A stretch of 64,000 nucleotides of DNA from Siphonodentalium dalli. Its lineage: Eukaryota > Mollusca > Scaphopoda > Gadilida > Siphonodentaliidae. Location: the NCBI GenBank assembly GCA_032622095.1, contig CP136067.1, forward strand, positions 173,386,556 through 173,450,555, in the 5' to 3' direction. The notes below the pieces were generated by a model, which saw only the letters and a list, made by a program, of their open reading frames with translations, ran no database searches and was not told the origin of the DNA. Shown in pieces: positions 23,535-33,483 of this stretch (positions are counted from its first letter, which is position 1; the number at the start of each line of letters is the position of its first letter). The translations under genes and the position numbers were made by a program.

Positions 23535-24155
23535 GGATATATATAGAGGATATGAAATGAGTGTTTCTCTCATATGATATTTATGAAACGAGTCTAAGAA
23601 TTTTCAGTTTTCTCGAGCCTCCGGCCAGTGCTCCGGCGAGAGAAAACTGAAAATTCGTGACGAGTGTCATAAATAGCATATGAGAGAAACACAATTTACA
23701 TATTCTATTTATCATATGACACCTATAAATTGATTATGATGTCCAAAACGCACACAAATCACTAAATAGCTATATGACATCGGCACTTCATTGCACCGGA
23801 AGCCCAATTACACCTGGTGAACTAGCAGAAATAATATGCACTCGAAGATATAGTGCGCTATTCTGTTCTCAGTTTGTGACATTATATCGTATGTTTATTA
23901 GATAAATACGAATTACATATTCTATTTATCGTATATATATAACAATGTCAAAAACTATATATTTCAAGATTATAATTGCGAGAATTTCGGCATCACGTTG
24001 ATTCGTGTATTTGACGCGCACGAATTTGACCTGCATTTAGTCAGAGATGCGATGCTGCCATTCAACCAATCAGAACACACTTTTTGTCAACAAACCAATC
24101 ATATTATCGGAAGGTGATATGAATAATAATTGATATGAAATTGATTTATGACATA
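23535..24155 (+). mobile_element. ~620-bp duplicated foldback element, copy 2
   Basis: It matches 19060-19680 throughout, with small indels. These include CCAGTGCTCCGG added in the loop, a missing segment near 23783, and an added stretch at about 24003-24012. It ends at GATATGAATAATAATTGATATGAAATTG. Confidence 0.75.
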
Positions 24156-24320
24156 GTTTCCAACGTAAATAATGATCGAGTCATATGATAAAAGATTTTA
24201 TGAAACGAGTTTGAAATTTTTTATTCACAACGAGTATAGTAGACGAGTTGTGAATCAAATTTATCAAACCCGTTTCATAAAATCTTATATCCAAACATAA
24301 CGAGTTGAAGATCTTGTATA
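24156..24320. repeat. Foldback with TTTATGAAACGAGTTTGA arms
   Basis: AAGATTTTATGAAACGAGTT near 24192 pairs with AACCCGTTTCATAAAATCTT near 24267. The inner arms ATTCACAACGAG and CGAGTTGTGAAT surround a short loop. The position relative to copy 2 parallels the foldback next to copy 1, but the arms differ. Confidence 0.7.
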
Positions 24321-25279
24321 TCGCATGAACAAAATAGGGCTTTTTGCCTTTTTAACAAATCAGATCAGCTTTAAAATGGATGCAAAATACATACCTGCAC
24401 GGCGTTGGCTGAGACGCTTCACATACATATACGGCATTATTGCGCGCTCTCGCTGACAACGAAAAATATAGTTCCCCAATTTGCCTCTCTGTTTTTGTGC
24501 CTATTTTCGTTAGTGCAACAATGAACGAAGCAATCATTTTTCAATGTCTGTTGATGGGTTCAACGCGGCTTTTCGAAATAGTATTAATCCGCGCGGTAAT
24601 TTTGTTGGCGCGATGCCAAGTATACCGGGAAGCACGCGACTATTCGTCACTAGTGAGATATAAGGAAAATGTGTAATGGGTTTTTAATGATATGATAGGG
24701 GTTTGGTGTAATATAGATATTTCGTGTATTTATCTACCTTTCTTTTCCATCCTTGCAAATTACGTACCTGCATGTACACATATTTTGGAGGTCAAATGAG
24801 CAATATCAGCTTACACGATGTTTCGTTCGTCTTTTCCAACCATGCACTGGCGTTGATAAACAAATCAACGTTTCACACATGGGGCCTGTCGTAAAAACGA
24901 GTAACATATAAATAAAAAAATATATTAGTAACAAAAGAGCGCGCCACTTTAAATCATCGATAAACAATAAGCATGTGTGGTATTATCTTTATTATTGTGT
25001 GACTTTTTGGCCGGGTGTATTTTTATTTTGTTACTTGACATTGCTATCCCATGTATGTGATATGTTTTATGCACTATACACACATGTCACTATAACAAAA
25101 TATTCGTTCGTTTGTTCGTTATATATCGATGCATTTTTTAAAGTGGCGTGTTCATTTTAAACTGATTTATTTTTTAATTTATATTTTAATCGTTTTAACG
25201 ACACGTTCCTGTGGTCTCACATGTCATGTGTATACCCTATATATGTACGTCCCTATAACCAACGAATTCAGCGACATAC
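24321..25279. other. Gene-free interval downstream of the deacylase gene
   Basis: AT-rich. A minus-strand AATAAA (25171-25166) is the nearest candidate poly(A) signal for the gene ending at 25280, about 110 bp past its stop. Confidence 0.4.
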
Positions 25280-25774
25280 TTAGCTTATCAATTCAAAATC
25301 AAAGCCGTAATGTTCTATGAAATGCTGAATGGAATCGAACGATATGGCGGTCGTATACTCGGCATGAAGAGGATGGAAATTCAGCCTCGGTTCGTCCATC
25401 AACGAAATGTTCATCGCGACTCTGATGCTGGCAGCTGATTGGTGCATCAGAGCGAAAGGCGTTACACATCCAGGTTTCAGGTGAAGGAGCGCATCAAGTT
25501 CGGCTGCGGAAGCGAAAGAAAAGTTCCTGTACGCGTTCAACTTCTTTTTCAAAGCCTTCAAATCAACTTCGTCATCTTCTTCGACGATCACTAAATAAAA
25601 TTGCCCTTTCCGATCTTTCAAAAACAAGTTTTTACAGAAGACTTCATTGATCTCGTCGTCCTCCCTGTCATCTTTGCTTTTATACTTTGATGTTTCTGTG
25701 TTGATTTTCAATTGGGTTAGAACCCCGAACAGGGACTTTACGTCCCCGTCGGGGTCCAAAATCTGGTTCTGCAT
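25280..25774 (-). CDS. PRORSD1: YbaK/PrdX-type aminoacyl-tRNA deacylase (PRORSD1-like)
   Basis: A single uninterrupted frame of 164 residues. The family hydrolyses mischarged tRNA in trans (for example Ala-tRNA-Pro) in the cytosol. Visible family features are: the conserved lysine in CKNLFLKD (Lys48), the strand-rich FYLVIVEED, the loop KPGCVTPFAL with the G-x-x-x-P motif (Gly102, Pro106), and the C-terminal NFHPLHAEYTTAISFDSIQHF block. The N-terminal part, LFGVLTQLKINTETSKYKSK, aligns with the first helix and strand of the family, but the usual 'HPPVFT'-like segment has become KYKSKDDREDDE, acidic and shorter. The length is close to the family's (about 160-170). The start is the only in-frame ATG before the conserved domain. 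The absence of introns in a genome where neighbouring genes have introns allows a retrocopy, but the frame is intact and most conserved residues remain. Identification comes from motif recognition, not a search. Confidence 0.87.
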   Translation of the reverse strand: MQNQILDPDGDVKSLFGVLTQLKINTETSKYKSKDDREDDEINEVFCKNLFLKDRKGQFYLVIVEEDDEVDLKALKKKLNAYRNFSFASAAELDALLHLKPGCVTPFALMHQSAASIRVAMNISLMDEPRLNFHPLHAEYTTAISFDSIQHFIEHYGFDFELIS

Positions 25775-27889
25775 TTTGTGTGGGGATCGGTTTTATACCA
25801 CCCATACTTCGATGGGTGTGCATTATGCTAGTGAGTGAAATATCTCGTATCTGGTTTCCAACGTGGGCGTTATCACGTGCCCCACGATTGGCGATCTTAA
25901 GTAGTACACTATAGATAAGATGTTACGGTTTGTATGACGTGTAGGACGTCTGGTCTTTGCACGCTCAACCCCAGTAATTTTCTTCGTCTTGGTAATACTG
26001 TACGACAGCATGCCTGGAAAACCAAAGAAAAACTGAGAGCGCCTGCATTGGAAAATGACTCATGTTTAATACAACGCTGTGTCCTCGATACGCCAGAAGG
26101 TAAATGATCCTATAAACATGTATGGCACAATCAGGTAAGAATGGAGATTATTTCTACCGTTGGTCAATGAAGAGTGCCATTATCTATATGATGACGGGTG
26201 CATGCATGTGAGCCATACAAATTACGAACATATGAGTCGATTCATATATAATAAGCTTATGTACGTGGATAATTATGTCCCTTTATTCTGGAATTCCATA
26301 TAAAAACACATGTAAGTTGACACAATGTGTTGGATAAATATTAGAGGGATTTCGCAAAATCATGATTATATCATTAGCATGCAGACACAACCAAGACCAT
26401 GCATATCTTTCGATCCAAAAACATAAAATTCGAGTTTAATTCACGCGGAAGGCATTCCACCACTACCATAAAATCCGAAAATGATAATTGTCTCTAGAAT
26501 TCTCTTAACGTTCAATTTTGACTTTCATTTGCATATACGCTTAGGAAGATCAAGTTATTATGTTTGCCCAGTCAGTCCAACGTGTTTGCAAAAGCCCTCT
26601 ATTATCCAGAGTAAACTATATAAACTAAAACTAAAGAGACTTACCTGGGGCAGAGTACGAGCTGTTCTGTGACCACTTCTGTTCACTGAATCTGTGTCAG
26701 AAGTCTACCGCATGTGGGAACACATATGTTCTACTCACACGCAGCCTGACGCAGGACGGCCGTGACGGCCTAAAGTTATATCACATTGTGATTTATATGC
26801 CATTCACCGGCACAATAAGTTTGTCCCCTTTACAGTTCCTCCCCTCACATTCGACATTGCTTCTGCAATATCACTGACAGGGCTTGATAGTCCCCCACAT
26901 TTTAGGTAATATCGAATGGGAATATGCAAAGAAGACGGACATCTAAAGTCAAACACCGTACGCCTTCCGTTTGTATCCCCCGATCGACACATCTTGGAAT
27001 ATCGCGAGACACTTAAAAACTTTCACACAATTTAACACTATAGACGCACATATTGACCACAGTGGCAAATCGGAGGTATGATCGATACCGGGTATTCGAT
27101 ATCTCCTGATTATACATCGCCTTGGTCAGAAATGTCACCACGCCATACTTGAATCCGATCGAGTGTCCTTTACACCAAAGTTATAAAGTTAAAATGCCCT
27201 GCATTACCTTTTCCTCACAGTTGGAACAATATGAATATACGTGTGCATATAACATATCTTTAGAAACCTGCGAAACGTTGATCCATTGCCTCCACGAGAA
27301 TTTTCAACAGCACATCATGTTAGTATGTTACAGTCCGAATTAGTGTCGAGGTGTTGAACGTTTATCTATTTATAAAGCCATTTTACAGTTACGATCTTCT
27401 TACGATCTGAACGTACACAATACGAAGATTCGTATATAACACGAATATTCATCTATATTTAGCAACAGTCATATCTATAATAAGTAACAGTCGTCATCGT
27501 CAAAACTAATTGATAATTTTCTTTCCATTAATATCGTCTATTCGCTGAGAATTCCAATTATTATTGGTGTATTATTGATCGGTTATTATTAAAAGAATGT
27601 TGTGTCAGTTTTCACGTTCGATACAGTGGAGCATTTTGAAAACAGACAAAGAAACATATATCGATTACTTTATACTTTGGAATTTCCACATTTAGTCTAG
27701 CGATTGCATCAGCGATACGTTTGGTTCGTATTGGCGACGTTCGATTTGTTTTGTGTGTAAGTGTGTTCACATTTGCTGTCGCAATGCGATCGTTTGAACA
27801 ATTTTAAACGCACGCATCACGTATTTTTACAATACATACCATATTCACACATATACTATTATATTGTTCAGTCATTGATATAATAATAT
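25775..27889. other. No confident gene
   Basis: This covers the upstream region of the deacylase gene and a further 2 kb. A plus-strand frame near 26655-26880 (with CDHFCSLNLC) and a minus-strand stretch near 26890-26810 are Cys-containing but short and unsupported. No repeat boundaries were recognised. Confidence 0.4.
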
Positions 27890-28470
27890 AGCTGAATTGA
27901 CCATTCTCACACCTTTTTCTCGTCAGCTTTTTGTGTGATAATATAAAGGTAACCATGAACGTATATCATGTCATAAATATCTACTCTGGCTCACCAGTAC
28001 AAAACCGGGGAACTTTTTGAAGTTTTGACAGGCAACCTTAAAAAATCGAAAAAATAACATGGGGAATATATTTCTTTGTTATTATCTGTTTCTTAATAAT
28101 ATACTTCACTGTTGGTAAAGGTCCCAACTCGAAATTTCACGATTTAAGTGACTCTGTGAGCGATTTTGCTTTGCGTTTCTTGCAATTATGGAATTTCTCC
28201 TGGGTAATTAATTAAATGTGTATTGCGATATTGGCAAAACAAAAGTCACAGAAAAGCATGTAATTTCGAGTTGGAACCTTTACCTACAGTGAAGTACAGA
28301 TAATAATTAAGAAATATATTCTCCGTGTTATTTTTTCCACTTTATAACATAAGGTTCTCCGTCAAATCTTCAAAAGGTTCCCAGGTATTGTACTGGTGGA
28401 ATATGATATCTACGGGTGTTAGCGAGAGTATAGAGATTCATGACATGATCTTCCATGCACGAATCAGATG
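27890..28470. repeat. Foldback with ~180-bp arms
   Basis: The left arm (about 27965-28130: TCACCAGTACAAAACC, GGGGAATATATTTC, GGTAAAGGTCCCAACTCGAA) is inverted in the right arm (about 28265-28460: TTCGAGTTGGAACCTTTACC, GAAATATATTCTCCG, GTATTGTACTGGTGGA). The arms are imperfect. It is probably a decayed foldback element. Confidence 0.7.
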
Positions 28471-28554
28471 TACATGTATCGCACACGGGTACGGGTATTT
28501 AATTTTATAATCAAAATACTATACATGCACGGTAATACTATATATTGTATTTAT

Positions 28555-28765
28555 CAGTCACGTTGGTATAATAATATAGCTGAATTGGTCATTCTCACAC
28601 CTTGTTCTCGTCAGCTTTTTGTGTGATAATATACCGTATAGGTACCTATGCACGTAGATCGTGTCATAAATCTCTACTCTGGCTGACGCCCATAGAGATC
28701 ATATTCCACCAGTACAAAACCTGTGAACTTTTTGAAGTTTTGAAGTCTACCCCCCCCCCCCCCCC
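28555..28765 (+). repeat. Direct partial copy of left arm, ending in C16
   Basis: TAATATAGCTGAATTGG through GTGAACTTTTTGAAGTTTTGA repeats about 27885-28030 in direct orientation. It adds GACGCCCATAGAGATCATAT, which resembles the right-arm side. It ends in a run of 16 C (28750-28765). Confidence 0.65.
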
Positions 28766-28794
28766 GCTCTCCAAACAAACAAATAAGAAAATTA

Positions 28795-29280
28795 ATCGCG
28801 TTCAGTTCAAGTTCAAGTTCAAAAGCTTTATTTATAAAGTCAGGCATTTTAAATTACAAACATGAGCATTAAGCTCTTAACTGACTTGTAAAACAATGAA
28901 TATGTACATAAACAGTAACGTGAATAAAACACAACCTATCTGAAAAATAAATTACATGTATATTAGCTAAAACTTTGTAAAAGACGAGTAAAATCCCTGA
29001 GGACAGGTAGCCCTGACTGGATCAAAAGCGTAAGACACAAATTGGTATATTCATATACGCACAGTAATGTGCACAACGAGTCCATATTTCATTCCTGGAT
29101 AACACGTTTTGTTCCATTCAGAGATACCTGACCAGAGAGTGCGGATTAAAATACAAAACATATGCATATAATACCATCGATCAGTACCACAACGAGGACA
29201 TTCAATATAATATAACACGATGACAATTATAAAAACAAATTTATACAAAGCTGTTAATTATAGTCTTATATGTTCACCGT
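28795..29280 (-). mobile_element. Possible LINE 3' end with TTGAAC tail
   Basis: Read on the minus strand, the segment ends ATAAATAAAGCTTTTGAACT then TTGAACTTGAAC, a short tandem tail typical of poly(A)-less non-LTR retrotransposons. Upstream sequence shows no intact reverse transcriptase. A weak call based on the tail alone. Confidence 0.4.
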
Positions 29281-29639
29281 AAATGGGTAAGGGAAATATG
29301 TTTCTATCAAGCATGCATGATATTTTTTTTATCGTTCTCTTGTGTTGCAGTTATTTCACCTAAAAGTGTTTCAAAACATGTTCATAAAAATTACATAAAC
29401 AATTTAAACATGCATATCACAGCTACACGTGCATGCAGTGTGTTCTAAAATAGGAACAGACATAGCTTTTGTCAAATTTAGTGGAATTATACTTTAATTT
29501 GGGAATAATATTTCATAGGGGTATATATAGATTCTAGAAGCTATTTTTTACCGGACTCTCAGACTGAAAAGTATTATCTTATATATACCCGGAATATGTT
29601 CAGATACCGGCTCCTTCTTTCTTTTATAAATATTCATGG

Positions 29640-30100
29640 GCGAGTATTTCACATAGATATTAAAGCCACATGGCGGTTTGCGTTCCAAAATACACATAAT
29701 ATTATTCGCTTTTGAATTTTTCTCTGTATCGAAATAGGTCGATAAATATCTGAACTACCTTTCTGCGAAAGACGCATTGAAGTAATGAAAAATACAATTG
29801 TGAATACGAGGTTTTGGGTCCCAAACAAAAAACAGCTATTTACGCAACATGGAACAGAAAAGAGCGTCCCGTGGTAGTCTATTCCTGATATGGTAGCAAT
29901 AAAGAGCGTATGTCTGACTTCTGGCGAAAAGGTGAAAACGGCTGAAAAATGGCTGTGACTTTGGCAAATGTTTTTCAGAGCATATGAAGTCGGTATATCA
30001 ATAGTTCGTTTATGTATCGACCTATCGTGTCCGTCGCTCCAAATTACGTAGAAAATATTTGGAGGTTCGAATGAGCCATGTCCGTTTAAGTTCAACAAAA
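29640..30100 (-). repeat. Inverse partner of the 1741-2100 repeat
   Basis: It runs AAAGCCACATGGCGGTTTG (29662) to CATATGAAGTCGGTATATCA and is the reverse complement of 1741-2100, with moderate divergence. It contains the open frame 29649-30098 (149 codons), but the same sequence at 1741-2100 has no corresponding long frame. It is therefore taken as repeat sequence rather than a gene. Confidence 0.65.
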
Positions 30101-30339
30101 TGACCTATCATTCAACCAATTATCTGAACATTAAATGCACACCATTGAATATTACAATACAACATATCTTCGAGAAAATACCCATATAATCGACCTATAA
30201 TATAGGTCAAATAAGTAGATAATGGAGTCGTATATAGTCGTTATTGCGATGGCGTGGGCCACAGTGAAAATATATTGTTAAATAACTTACACATGCAAAG
30301 TCATGGATTGGCTTATTTGTGTCATTGTCCGCACTTAAT

Positions 30340-30500
30340 CTGCTTAGAATAGCCTCATTATGAGTCGATATTGTGACTAACATGCTCTCATTGTCAGCAC
30401 ATTATCGACTCAAAATGAGGCGATTATAAGCAGATTATCTACCTAAAACAAGTTCTTTGTAAGCAGATAATGTGCGGGTTCGGGAGAACAGGCTGGAAAA
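30340..30500. repeat. Inverted-arm repeat (partner of 4660-4850)
   Basis: The arms ATTATGAGTCGATATTGTG and CACATTATCGACTCAAAATG flank a short loop, followed by AGCAGATAATGTGCGGG and GGAGAACAGGCTGG. It is in inverse orientation to the copy at 4660-4850. Confidence 0.6.
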
Positions 30501-30604
30501 TATGTTTGCACTTGTACGTATTATCTTTTGTGTTACTGTTGTCTGCTCATAATTCCTGATTTGGTCGTCTTAATTATATGAGAGGACACGTCACAGAAGG
30601 TTAG

Positions 30605-32118
30605 TATGGCAAGCCAAACCGCTATTTAATATTAATTTTACTTAAGTAAAATAAAATGACACTTTATTTCACTTAAGTGAAATAAAGTGTCATTTTATTT
30701 TACTTAAGTAAAATAAAGTGTCATTTTATTTTACTTAAGTGAAATAAAGCGCCATCTACATGGTTTTATTTTACTTAAGTAAAATAAAATGACACTTTAT
30801 TTTACTTAAGTAAAATAAAATGACATTTTATTTTACTTAAGTAAAATTAAAACGCACACTAATTTTACTTAAGTGAAATAAAATTACCATTATGTTACGC
30901 CCTTTTTTTATTTTACTTAAGTAAAAAAGAATTTCACTTAAGTGAAATAAAACACAGTTTTTATTTAACTTAAGTAAAATTCTTTTTTACTTAAGTAAAA
31001 TAAATGAACATTTGGGTTTATTTCACTTAAGTGAAATAAACGCCATCTACCGGTCATAGATAGATGTCATTTATTTTACTTAAGTAAAATAAAGTGCAAC
31101 CGGGTGTTAAGAGTTATTAATGATTTCCCCCAACGGGTGATACAGAACATGTGTGCCACAGAGCCACTCGGCAGTTGTAAAATACTTAGATAGATTAAAG
31201 ACGTATTTACTATAACTCACACTCTCTCTCAAAACAATACAGACAGCTTATAGCACCAAAACATCATGCAATAAAATTTAAAACATTCCACACCCACTGC
31301 TGGTACAGCTATAATCAGAGAAAACTGCTAAAATGTGTGGTGCGTTGTTTGATGCTTATTAGATCTTATTATGCTGGTACATGCAGTGGGCGAATTTATT
31401 ATAGTCTCTAGGTGCTCTCTTATTACATCTCACTGGGTGCAATATATGTATTGGTTATAGTTCCCTCGAGTTGTCAGGTTAGAAGTTTTTTGACAACAGC
31501 GGTACGTATTCTGATCTCCGTGCAATGCAAATCTCCTATACCCCCTTCAGTCTATCAGTCTCTCGTATAACCCTGGAAATTGAGTCCAGTGTTGTATCGA
31601 CTGAATCTGCCATAATTATGTAAATACGTTAGGCCTATTATTAGTAAATGGAAGAAATCCGCCATTTATAATACACAACGGAGCTAACTTTCTCACGAAC
31701 ATGAACAGCACTCCCGGCGTACGTGCCAAGGGAGAAATTATTAGTTTGCAAGATTACTCCCATAGTGGGCGCTTTATTTCACTTAAGTGAAATAAACGCC
31801 ATCTACCGGTCATCGATAGATGTCATTTATTTTACTTAAGTAAAATTAACGCATTATTTTACTTAAGTAGAATTCTTTTTTACTTAAGTAAAATAAAGGT
31901 CATTTTTTATTTTACTTAAGTAAAAAAGAATTCTACTTAAGTTAAAACATGGTTAATTTTACTTAAGTAAAATAGTTTTTTACTTAAGTAAAATAAAAAA
32001 TGACCGTTATTTCACTTAAGTTAAATAAAAGGACATTTTATTTCACTTAAGTAAAATAAAGTGTAATTTTATTTTACTTAAGTAAAATTAATATTAAATA
32101 GCGGTTTGGCTTGCCATA
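30605..32118. mobile_element. 1514-bp foldback element built of ACTTAAGT palindromes
   Basis: The ends are exact inverted repeats (TATGGCAAGCCAAACC... on the left, its inverse on the right) continuing through GCTATTTAATATTAATTTTA. They are flanked by an identical 6-bp direct repeat, GGTTAG (30599-30604 and 32119-32124), so this is an inserted element. The arms (30605-31100 and about 31770-32118) consist of palindromes of the form TTT-N-ACTTAAGT-N-AAA: 14 in the left arm and 11 in the right. The central ~670 bp is ordinary sequence without an open frame or recognised transposase. Foldback elements with internally repetitive arms are known in animals. This motif and the 6-bp duplication do not match a family I can name. 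Confidence 0.88.
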
Positions 32119-32139
32119 GGTTAGCGCCGTAGTGTTTCA

Positions 32140-33010
32140 CATATGACCCATGCATGTACGAGTCTATGGCCATATTGGATTCACCCAGGTCCCGTTCCGC
32201 GGTGCTATAATGTCAAAGTTCTGGAGGTGCATTCCATATAATTATGGAACTTTTGAATATGCATGATTCCACATTGGCCCCTATATATGGAAATAATGAA
32301 TATTCAAAAGTCCCACATGTACCAGTATACAGAGCATTAATGCACCTCCAGAATTTTGACCCGTAGCAAAACATAATGGCAGCTACTCATTGATTTCGCT
32401 TATAAGCGAGATCACTGAGTCGTGGCCGTATTGGATTTATCCAGCCCGTCCGTGGTTTCAGAGATTCACCGAGTCCCTGCAGGGGCGCCGGAAGAGGGGG
32501 GGGGGGGCAGAGGGGGCAGCTGACCCCCCTGCCCTTGACCAAGGGGGGCGAGCGGGGGCAGGACTTGCCCTTTTTTCTGGAGACAGAAAATGCTTTTTGT
32601 GTGTTTAATCTCGTGTTTTTATCGCAAAATGTGACTTTTTTGGTCCAAATACCACCAATTTCACAAGGAATATTAATTTTTTTGTCAATTTTATCACAAA
32701 ACGGCCATAAAAACCGACAAATACCATTAAAATGGGGATTTTTGCCATAATGAATTTATGGTTATTTTCCCGAGTTTGCGGAGAAAATGCCCTTTTTTGC
32801 GGAAAAGTGCCCTTTTTGTAGGCCCTGCCCTTGGATGCTTCCGGCGCCCCTGAGTCCCTGTTCCGTGGTTTTAGTGCTACGTACGTACATGTCAACTTTC
32901 TGGAGTAGCATTTCCATATATATGGAGGTTTTGAATATTCATGACTTCCATATATATGGAAAGCTATATTACATAACTTTGACCTGTAGCACTAAAACCA
33001 CGGAACCGGG
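32140..33010. repeat. Two adjacent foldbacks with GGTTTTAGTGCTAC-type ends
   Basis: Unit 1 (about 32160-32370) has arms TCTGGAGGTGCATTCCATAT and the inverse with ATTAATGCACCTCCAGAA. Unit 2 (about 32420-33010) has arms TTCCGTGGTTTTAGTGCTAC and GTAGCACTAAAACCACGGAA around inner ATTTCCATATATATGGA palindromes. Shared flanking phrases (GCCATATTGGATTCACCCAG and GCCGTATTGGATTTATCCAG) show the two are related. Unit 2 is split by the hAT insertion at 32480-32852. Confidence 0.7.
32480..32852. mobile_element. 373-bp hAT-type MITE with perfect TIRs and TSD
   Basis: Perfect 15-bp terminal inverted repeats CAGGGGCGCCGGAAG / CTTCCGGCGCCCCTG are flanked by the identical 8-bp duplication AGTCCCTG (32472-32479 and 32853-32860). 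Length of duplication and CAGGGG ends identify a hAT element. The interior has a G-rich block, GGGGCAGCTGACCCCCC and no transposase. Removing it with one duplication restores the host foldback. Confidence 0.93.
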
Positions 33011-33344
33011 CCTGGTGGTTCCAACAGGGCCTATAAATATATATTGTGTATTCCTCTTCCAAATGGTATATTCTATGGAATATGTTGTATATAATGTAAT
33101 ATTGGCATTCATTAACGTAAGACAATCCGATAATAGGCCAAGATTCAGATCTGGTTATCAGTGAAATCGTGAGGCCTACGTGTTCATCCACACAGATGAG
33201 TAAAACTGTCGGTACTGTTAATTATCTGTCCGTTTCATTTTTATATCGATTCCACAATTTGCATTATTCAAAATGGCTTCCTTTGTGTGAATAATCTGTT
33301 TTCATGTCAAAACTATTTCGTTTTCTTGAATTTTATGCTGCGAA

Positions 33345-33483
33345 ATGACGACTGAGGCCGATTGTGCATATGCACCGAGAAGAAGGGCATTGAAAGTAGC
33401 AGTTGCTCATCTGGCAACTGAAATAGGTTACGGAAGTTCTGAAGATGCTGCTCTAGAATCATTGACTGAAATGTTGCAAAGTT
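33345..33483 (+). CDS. TAF8: TAF8 exon 1
   Basis: Residues 1-46 plus one base: MTTEADCAYAPRRRALKVAV and the first helices of the histone fold. The donor is AGTT|GTGAGTA, phase 1. Confidence 0.95.

Noticed and set aside
25791-25797. TATAAAA upstream of the deacylase gene
   Set aside because: It lies only about 17 bp before the ATG, too close to place a start site before the start codon, so it is more likely chance in AT-rich sequence.
26650-26992. Possible small cysteine-rich exons on either strand
   Set aside because: Each has only three or four cysteines in a short frame, with no consistent splice sites and competing frames on both strands. Not enough to call.
29649-30098. 149-codon minus-strand ORF
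   Set aside because: It coincides with a dispersed repeat whose other copy (1741-2100) has no corresponding frame; no domain was recognised.
30640-32083. CRISPR-like array (regular repeats with ~31-bp period)
   Set aside because: The repeated word is itself palindromic with no unique spacers, the intervals vary, and it forms two inverted arms of a TSD-flanked element in a eukaryotic genome.
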